Shown: positions 38,427 through 43,645 of the stretch, piece by piece
Layout of the letters: the number at the start of each line of letters is the position of its first letter
How positions within the stretch are numbered: the first letter of the stretch is position 1
NCBI GenBank assembly: GCA_002280875.1
Contig: NCEV01000032.1
Coordinates: 1 to 43,645, forward strand
Source: Caulobacter sp. 32-67-35
Lineage (GTDB): Bacteria; Pseudomonadota; Alphaproteobacteria; Caulobacterales; Caulobacteraceae
Direction: 5' to 3'
DNA: 43,645 nt
Made by a program: the position numbers and the translations under genes
The notes under the pieces: model-generated
Seen by the model: only the letters and a program-made list of their open reading frames with translations
What the model was told of the DNA's origin: nothing
Database searches by the model: none

Positions 38427-40331
38427 ATGCCGATCCGCCGCCTGCCGCCCGAGACCGTCAACCGCATCGCCGCCGGCGAGGTGGTGGAACGGCCGGCCAG
38501 CGCCATCAAGGAGCTGGTCGACAACGCCGTCGACGCCGGCGCGACGCGGATCGAGGTGGAAGCCCATGGCGGCGGCCTGACCCGCATCCTGGTGGCCGAT
38601 GACGGCATGGGCCTGAGCGCCGAGGAACTGCCCGTTGCCATCGAGCGCCATGCCACCTCGAAACTGGCCCCCGACGCCGACGGCCTGTGGGACCTGCTGC
38701 GCATCCACACCATGGGCTTCCGGGGCGAGGCCCTGCCCTCGATCGGCTCGGTGGCGCGGCTGTCGATCAGCTCGCGGGCCAAGGGCGCCAAGGACGCCTT
38801 CTCGATCCTGGTCGAGGGTGGTCAGGTCGGCGATGTGGCCCCCGCCGCCTTCCCGGGCCCGCACGGGGCGCGGATCGAGGTTCGCGACCTGTTCTACGCC
38901 ACCCCCGCCCGGCTGAAGTTCATGAAGTCGGAACGGGCCGAGGCCCTGGCGATCACCGAGGAGATCAAGCGCCAGGCCATGGCCCACGAGGCGGTCGGCT
39001 TCTCGCTGGATATCGACGGCCGCCGGGTGTTGCGCCTGTTGCCCGAACATCCCGGGCCGCAGGGCCGGCTGGCGCGCCTCGCCGCCGTTCTGGGGCGCGA
39101 CTTCCAGGACAATGCCATCGAGATCGACCAGACCCGCGACGGCGTCCGCCTGACGGGGTTCGCGGGCCTTCCGACCTACAATCGCGGCAACGCCGCCCAT
39201 CAGTATCTGTTCGTCAACGGCCGCCCCGTGCGCGACCGGCTGCTGCAGGGCGCCCTGCGCGCCGCCTATGCCGATTTCCTGGCCCGCGACCGCCACCCGA
39301 CGGCGGCGCTCTATGTGTCGCTCGACACCGCCGAGGTCGACGTCAACGTCCACCCCGCCAAGGCCGAGGTGCGGTTTCGCGATCCGGCCCTGGTGCGCGG
39401 CCTGATCGTTGGAGCGCTGCGCCATGCCCTGGCCGGCGCCGGGCACCGGGCCTCGACCACCGTGGCGACCCAGGCGCTGGACAGCATTCGCGCGCAAGGG
39501 GCGGGCTTGGGCAGTTCGCCGTTTCAATTCCAGGCCGGCCCCTCACCCGCTGGCTTCTCGGCCTGGCGCGAAGGCGGCTGGGCGCCGCCCCGTCCGCAGG
39601 TGCTGCCGGGCCTCTCGGACGTTTCGGCGCGGGTCGAGCCTGGCTTCAGCGACGTGTTGGGACAGGCCTATGACGCGGTCCAGAACACCGAGGCCTCGCC
39701 GAGTTATCCACAGGCTGGCGACTATGCCGCCCCGCCGTTCGACCCGGTCGACTTCCCGCTGGGCGCGGCGCGGGCCCAGGTGCACGAGACCTATATCGTG
39801 GCCCAGACCCGCGACGGCATGGTCATCGTCGACCAGCACGCCGCCCACGAGCGCCTCGTCTATGAGCGGATGAAGGGCGAGATGGCGGCCGGCGGCGTCG
39901 CCCGTCAGACCCTGCTGCTGCCTGAGGTGGTGGATCTGGACCCTGCCGAGGCCGAGCGTGTCCTGGCCCGGGCCGAAGAACTGGCGACCCTGGGCCTGAT
40001 CGTCGAGAGCTTCGGCCCCGGCGCGGTGCTGGTGCGCGAAACGCCCGCCCTGCTGGGCAAGACCGACGCCGCCGGCCTGATCCGCGACATCGCCGACGAT
40101 CTGGCCGAGAACGGTCAGGCCCTGGCGCTGAAGGAGCGGCTGGAAGAGGTGTGCTCCACCATGGCCTGCCACGGCAGCGTCCGCGCCGGCCGCCGCCTCA
40201 ACGGCGCCGAGATGAACGCCCTGCTGCGCGAGATGGAAGCCACGCCCCATTCGGGCCAGTGCAACCACGGCCGTCCCACCTATGTGGAGCTGAAACTGGC
40301 CGATATCGAGCGATTGTTCGGCCGGCGGTAG
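38427..40331 (+). CDS. mutL: DNA mismatch repair protein MutL (endonuclease type)
   Basis: A 634-residue MutL. The N-terminal GHKL ATPase has [16 protein letters not shown] (E29, N33) and [11 protein letters not shown], then RHATSKL and [14 protein letters not shown]. The C-terminal domain keeps the nicking motif DQHA-x2-E-x4-E at 469-480 ([14 protein letters not shown]), with ACHGSVRAG and QCNHGRPTY, so this MutL is a latent endonuclease, as in bacteria lacking MutH. It starts at ATG 38427 ([21 protein letters not shown]). Its stop is directly next to the stop of the convergent EAL-like gene. Confidence 0.96.
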   Translation: MPIRRLPPETVNRIAAGEVVERPASAIKELVDNAVDAGATRIEVEAHGGGLTRILVADDGMGLSAEELPVAIERHATSKLAPDADGLWDLLRIHTMGFRGEALPSIGSVARLSISSRAKGAKDAFSILVEGGQVGDVAPAAFPGPHGARIEVRDLFYATPARLKFMKSERAEALAITEEIKRQAMAHEAVGFSLDIDGRRVLRLLPEHPGPQGRLARLAAVLGRDFQDNAIEIDQTRDGVRLTGFAGLPTYNRGNAAHQYLFVNGRPVRDRLLQGALRAAYADFLARDRHPTAALYVSLDTAEVDVNVHPAKAEVRFRDPALVRGLIVGALRHALAGAGHRASTTVATQALDSIRAQGAGLGSSPFQFQAGPSPAGFSAWREGGWAPPRPQVLPGLSDVSARVEPGFSDVLGQAYDAVQNTEASPSYPQAGDYAAPPFDPVDFPLGAARAQVHETYIVAQTRDGMVIVDQHAAHERLVYERMKGEMAAGGVARQTLLLPEVVDLDPAEAERVLARAEELATLGLIVESFGPGAVLVRETPALLGKTDAAGLIRDIADDLAENGQALALKERLEEVCSTMACHGSVRAGRRLNGAEMNALLREMEATPHSGQCNHGRPTYVELKLADIERLFGRR

Positions 40332-41564
40332 TCAGGCGACCTGCGAGGCCGCCGCCCCGGTAACGCGGGCGGACCAGTCATGCAGCGGCAGATGCAGGGC
40401 CGAGCATGGCGACACATGCGCAGGCGTTTCGAGCAGATCGGTGACCCCCGGGCCGGTGATGAACGGCACGCCCAGTTCGATGCAGGCGTTCACTTCGCGC
40501 CGGTTACGCACATCGGTCACCCCCTGCCAGATGCGCTTGCGACGATAACCGGCCGCATCGCGCATGAAACGGGAAATGGCCGCCAGGCGCACGGCCTCCA
40601 CCCCGGTCGGCAGCATCAGGGTGACACTGGAGGCGAGGTCCGGCGGCAGGTCATCGACCTGAAAGGCCGGATCGGAGACCCGCAGGTCTATGCGGCCAAA
40701 GAACGGATTCAGATACTGCTTCATCTGCGACAGGGCCGAGAACGACGGCGCGCGGGGCGTGTCATAGACCGCCGCCGCCAGCCGGGCCCGCGAAGCCTGA
40801 GGCAGGGTTTCCAGATAGGGCGTCAATTCGGCCCGCGCGCTGGGCTTGACCAGGGTGGAAAAACTGATCGGGAAGAACATCACCCCGGACGTTTCGCCTT
40901 CCAGGGCCCGGCGGGCGCTTTCCAGATTGGGTATGTCGTGACCCGCCTCGCTGGCGTCAGCGGCCGGGGGCTCCATGCCGAAGACCGAGACCGATCCGGC
41001 TTCGCGCCAGACCGAGATATTGCCGACAAACACTTCGCGCTGCGTGTGGAAGACGCCGCGATAGGCGGTGCGGGCCGGGGCGACCATGTGCTCCTGCGCG
41101 CGCAGGGCCTCCATGGGCGGCTCGCCCGCCACGGGTCCGCCCGGAGGCGCGACGGAGGAGACATCAGTCGGGGTGATCTTGCAGACCCGCCCCGCGAAGG
41201 CGCCGTCATCTTCGCCGTCAAGCAGACCCTTGAGCTGCAAGGCCGTGGCGCCGGCGAAACGCATGACGTCGGTCTGGTCGCCCTCGAAGGTCAGCAGGGT
41301 GACATCGCCGTCGCCCTGGTCGCCAAACAGCTTGTGCTGCAGGGCCCGCGCCAGGTCCTGAAGCTCGCGCGCATCCAGCCGCTCGGCGCGCGGATCGGCC
41401 AGGACGAACGAGAACGGCGCGACCAGGCCATAGCGGCGCGGCCACTTCCAGGTGGTTTCCAGATAGGCGCCGGCCACCTTGGCCACCAGCGCGGCCATGG
41501 AGTCGGTATCGGTAAAGCACAGGTCCGCGCCGACGAAGATTCTCAAACACGCTAAAGCCGTCAT
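40332..41564 (-). CDS. Degenerate EAL-like protein, paralogue 1 (family unknown)
   Basis: A 410-residue cytosolic protein without signal or membrane segments. Residues ~1-115 form a small alpha/beta-looking domain (APFSFVLADPRAERLD, ELQDLARALQHKLFG, LLTFEGDQTDVMRF). Residues ~165-380 resemble an EAL fold read position by position: AYRGVFHTQREVFVGNISVWR (EAL replaced by NIS), FFPISFSTL, FFGRIDLRVSDPAFQVDDLPPDL, and KRIWQGVTDVRNRREVNACIELGVPFITGP, matching the AEGVET...ELG...QG end. Catalytic residues are absent. It is a clear paralogue of the next gene upstream (YRxVF/FVG/LGV blocks). Function is unknown. Confidence 0.7.
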   Translation of the reverse strand: MTALACLRIFVGADLCFTDTDSMAALVAKVAGAYLETTWKWPRRYGLVAPFSFVLADPRAERLDARELQDLARALQHKLFGDQGDGDVTLLTFEGDQTDVMRFAGATALQLKGLLDGEDDGAFAGRVCKITPTDVSSVAPPGGPVAGEPPMEALRAQEHMVAPARTAYRGVFHTQREVFVGNISVWREAGSVSVFGMEPPAADASEAGHDIPNLESARRALEGETSGVMFFPISFSTLVKPSARAELTPYLETLPQASRARLAAAVYDTPRAPSFSALSQMKQYLNPFFGRIDLRVSDPAFQVDDLPPDLASSVTLMLPTGVEAVRLAAISRFMRDAAGYRRKRIWQGVTDVRNRREVNACIELGVPFITGPGVTDLLETPAHVSPCSALHLPLHDWSARVTGAAASQVA

Positions 41565-41673
41565 GCGCCCATCGTGACCGGGGAAGGTTATCGAACCTGA
41601 ACGAAGAGACGTATCTAACCCGCGACCAACCGACGCGGCGCAATCATAGCTTGAGCATTGGGGCGGGCCGATT

Positions 41674-42960
41674 TCAGGCCGCGTCGCGCGCCTGGACCAG
41701 CGGCGCGCCTTCGGCCTGGGCGACCGGCTTGTCGAGGAAGGCGGTCACGGCAGGGCCCGACACCCGCGCGACGCCGCCCTGGCGGCAGGCTTCCAGCTCG
41801 TTGGCGCTGGAGACGCCGGCCACGATCTGGGCCACGCCCTTGCCGCGATAGACGCCCTGGCGTTCGACGAACTTCAGAATCTGCGCCAGCCGCTCGCGTT
41901 CGTCTTCACCGGTCAGGGTCAGGGTGACGCTGTCGATCAGCTCGGGCGGCAGGTTGTGGACCGGGAAGGTGGGGTCCACCACGTTGAGATCGAGGAAGGC
42001 GAAGCTGCCCTTCAGGAAGGCGCGGATCTGGCTGACCAGGCCCAGCGAGGCCTCGCGCGGCGTGCCATAGACGGTAGCGCCCAGACGAGGCTGCAGGTCC
42101 AGCGGATAGCGCGACAGTCGGCCCTTATAGGCGTCCTGGGCGTGGGGCGTGGTCAGGTTCCAAAAGCCGAACGGCACATGAAACTCGCCAAACGGCGCAG
42201 TCTTGAAGGCCGTCTGGGCGTCGTTGAGGCCCGTGAGATCGCGGGTCAGCAGCGCCGAGTCGGCTTCCGGCGGCGGCTGGGTGAGGTCGGCGCGCAGGCC
42301 GATAATCGAGCCGACGAAGGCCTCGGTCGGTAAATCATAGAGCCCCCACCAGCCCGTCTGGGACGGCGGTGGCGGAGGCGGTGGCGGCGGCGGCGCCTTG
42401 ACCTTGGCGACCGGTGCGGGCGCCGGGGCGGCGGCGCGTTTCTCGGCCGGAACAAGCGCGGGCGAGGGCGCAGGCTCGGGAGCCTTGGTCACAAGCGGCG
42501 CTGGCGCGGGGGCCGGCGCCGAGGCCGCGGCGGCGGCCAGACGCGCTTCCTCGTGCGTGCTGGGCACGGCGCGAATGGCGTCGGCGGTGATCACCTGAAC
42601 CCGGCCAGCGGCGCCGCCATAGCCCTTGCCGGCGACCAGACCGGCCAGCTCGGCCTGGGTCAGGCTGGCGAACTTGAGCACCGCGCTCTCGTCGCCCTCG
42701 AAGGTCATCAGGCAGACCTGACCGCTCTTGCGGCCCGGGAACAGCGCCGATTCCAGTTCGGCCGCCAGGGCCTGCATCTCGGTCGGATCAAGCTGCCCGG
42801 TGCGATTGTCGGCCAAGACGAAAGCCAGGGGCGCAACGGCGCCATAGCGACGCGGCGCCTTCCAGCGTTCCTTCAGATAGACGTCCGCCGCCGCCTGGGC
42901 CCGCGCGGCGGGAAAGGCGTCGTCATCGATCAACAGCCGGAGACAAGCAATCGCGGTCAT
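41674..42960 (-). CDS. Degenerate EAL-like protein, paralogue 2, with Pro-rich linker
   Basis: A 428-residue homologue of the gene downstream. The same N-domain is present (PRRYGAVAPLAFVLADNRTGQ, MTFEGDESAVLKF) and the same degenerate EAL-like C-domain (AFVGSIIGLR, FHVPFGFWNL, LKGSFAFLDLNVVDPTFPVHNLPPEL, IVAGVSSANELEACRQGGVARVSGP). Between them lies an Ala/Pro-rich disordered linker (about 140-205) with ten consecutive prolines (190-199), which the paralogue lacks. Such a stretch is a strong stall signal that would need EF-P, whose gene is in this window. No recognised family; tandem duplication is certain from the shared blocks. Confidence 0.7.
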   Translation of the reverse strand: MTAIACLRLLIDDDAFPAARAQAAADVYLKERWKAPRRYGAVAPLAFVLADNRTGQLDPTEMQALAAELESALFPGRKSGQVCLMTFEGDESAVLKFASLTQAELAGLVAGKGYGGAAGRVQVITADAIRAVPSTHEEARLAAAAASAPAPAPAPLVTKAPEPAPSPALVPAEKRAAAPAPAPVAKVKAPPPPPPPPPPSQTGWWGLYDLPTEAFVGSIIGLRADLTQPPPEADSALLTRDLTGLNDAQTAFKTAPFGEFHVPFGFWNLTTPHAQDAYKGRLSRYPLDLQPRLGATVYGTPREASLGLVSQIRAFLKGSFAFLDLNVVDPTFPVHNLPPELIDSVTLTLTGEDERERLAQILKFVERQGVYRGKGVAQIVAGVSSANELEACRQGGVARVSGPAVTAFLDKPVAQAEGAPLVQARDAA

Positions 42961-43064
42961 GGTCCGCGACGCTAGGGTCGAATGCTCGACAATTCGTTAC
43001 ACGTAATGGTGGAACGGCGTTATCTTTGTTGCGGGGATTGCGACAATTGCGCGCGGGTCGCCCT

Positions 43065-43645
43065 CTAGACGAACGACTCCGTCAGGCGGAAATCCAGTCG
43101 CTGCTTGACGCCCGGCCAGTCGGCGTCGGTGATCGAGAACACGGCGGTGTCGCGCACATGGCCGGTCCAGGTAATCTTGTGATTGCGCAGCACGCCATCC
43201 TTGTGGGCGCCCAGCTTTTCCACCGCCGCCTGGCTGCGGCCGTTGCGGACGTCGACCAGAAACTCGACCCGGATCGCACCGGCATTGAAAGCGTTGGCCA
43301 GCAGCAATCGCTTGGATTCCGGATTGACCGGACCCGAGCGCGCATCGGGATGCAGGAAGGTGGAGCCCACCTCCAGACCCTTGTGCAGCTTGCGAATGTT
43401 CAGATAGCTGGAGGTGCCCACCACCTTGCCGTCCGACAGCCGGCGGATGGCGAAGCCGATCCGCTCGCCACGCTGGGTCTCGCCCTGCAGCGCGCCCCAC
43501 CAGTCCTCGAAACCCTCGCCGCAGCCATTGGTCGACATGATCTCCCAGCTGGCGGGGTCGCAGTCGATGGCGCCGCGCAGCGCGTCGCGCAAGGCGGGCG
43601 TGATGGGTTCCAGCCGGACGTAGCGGCCTTCCAGGGGGAGACTCT
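43065..43645 (-). CDS. GNAT acetyltransferase, RimJ/RimL-like (5' end outside window)
   Basis: The frame stays open to the window edge: residues before the TTG at 43592 read LEGRYVRLEPITPALRDA, the normal N-terminus of this GNAT group, so the gene starts beyond 43645. The rest shows IGFAIRRLSDGKVVGTSSYLNI, the acetyl-CoA loop region LEVGSTFLHPDARSGPVNPESKRLLL and RVEFLVDVRNGRSQAAVEKLGAHKDGVLRNHKITWTGHVRDTAVFSI, typical of the family that acetylates small molecules or N-termini. Acceptor unknown. 104 bp separate it from the EAL-like gene downstream. Confidence 0.88.
   Translation of the reverse strand, partial: SLPLEGRYVRLEPITPALRDALRGAIDCDPASWEIMSTNGCGEGFEDWWGALQGETQRGERIGFAIRRLSDGKVVGTSSYLNIRKLHKGLEVGSTFLHPDARSGPVNPESKRLLLANAFNAGAIRVEFLVDVRNGRSQAAVEKLGAHKDGVLRNHKITWTGHVRDTAVFSITDADWPGVKQRLDFRLTESFV

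Noticed and set aside
1-43645. Prophage, integron or CRISPR-based defence island
   Set aside because: No integrase, transposase, cas gene, att-like repeat or regular repeat-spacer array was seen; only the two small toxin-antitoxin loci are mobile-type genes.

Overview
The window reads as a GC-rich alphaproteobacterial chromosome segment, most likely Caulobacteraceae (Caulobacter/Phenylobacterium type). The grounds are a TipF-like degenerate EAL flagellar protein, a DUF3035 (BamF-like) lipoprotein next to lspA, HIG1-type and YdcH small proteins, a nicking-type MutL, frequent GTG/TTG starts, and intergenic fold-back repeats. No rRNA, tRNA, CRISPR array, integrase or transposase was seen. The first and last genes (an MFS transporter and a GNAT acetyltransferase) run off the window.

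Layout. 1-1.6 kb: transporter end, then a TumE/TumA-like toxin-antitoxin pair with an MNT nucleotidyltransferase. 1.6-9.3 kb: ethylmalonyl-CoA pathway core, with ecm (ethylmalonyl-CoA mutase), ccrA (crotonyl-CoA carboxylase/reductase) and mcd (methylsuccinyl-CoA dehydrogenase), interspersed with a channel-like protein, YdcH, an atypical crotonase and a glutathione transferase. 9.4-13.3 kb: Tat-type serine hydrolase, two TetR regulators, a small helical protein and a HIG1 protein. 13.3-16.1 kb: cobalamin adenosyltransferase and etfBA. 16.1-20.4 kb: LysR regulator and the EF-P module efp / epmA-epmB. 20.5-25.5 kb: 3-hydroxybutyryl-CoA dehydrogenase, a DUF418 membrane protein whose 3' end is replaced by a VapBC-type module, and feoAB. 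25.6-32.5 kb: tipF-like gene, stand-alone Ada domain plus 2OG oxygenase, NnrU, HAD phosphatase, MaoC hydratase, ribF, HtrA-like protease, GIY-YIG protein. 32.8-43.6 kb: ileS, lspA, DUF3035 lipoprotein, TraB/GumN, mutL, and two tandem paralogues with a degenerate EAL-like fold.

How the genes work together. Hbd, a MaoC/PhaJ-type hydratase, Ccr, Ecm and Mcd form most of the acetyl-CoA to mesaconyl-CoA route. EtfAB accepts electrons from Mcd, the adenosyltransferase makes the cofactor of Ecm, and RibF makes FAD for Mcd and ETF. Nearly all of these operons carry an upstream (C/T)TGC-N3-GCA(A/G)-like element resembling the published PhaR operator (CTGC-N3-GCAG), which suggests shared control by acetyl-CoA/PHB status.

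Most notable: the shared operator-like element; a mosaic ileS whose editing-domain segment has foreign codon use; the tandem degenerate EAL-like paralogues; the three-gene TA locus with apparent leaderless promoters; a crotonase beside ccr lacking one catalytic Glu; and several large cloverleaf or fold-back intergenic repeats. All calls come from reading the sequence; no database search was run.
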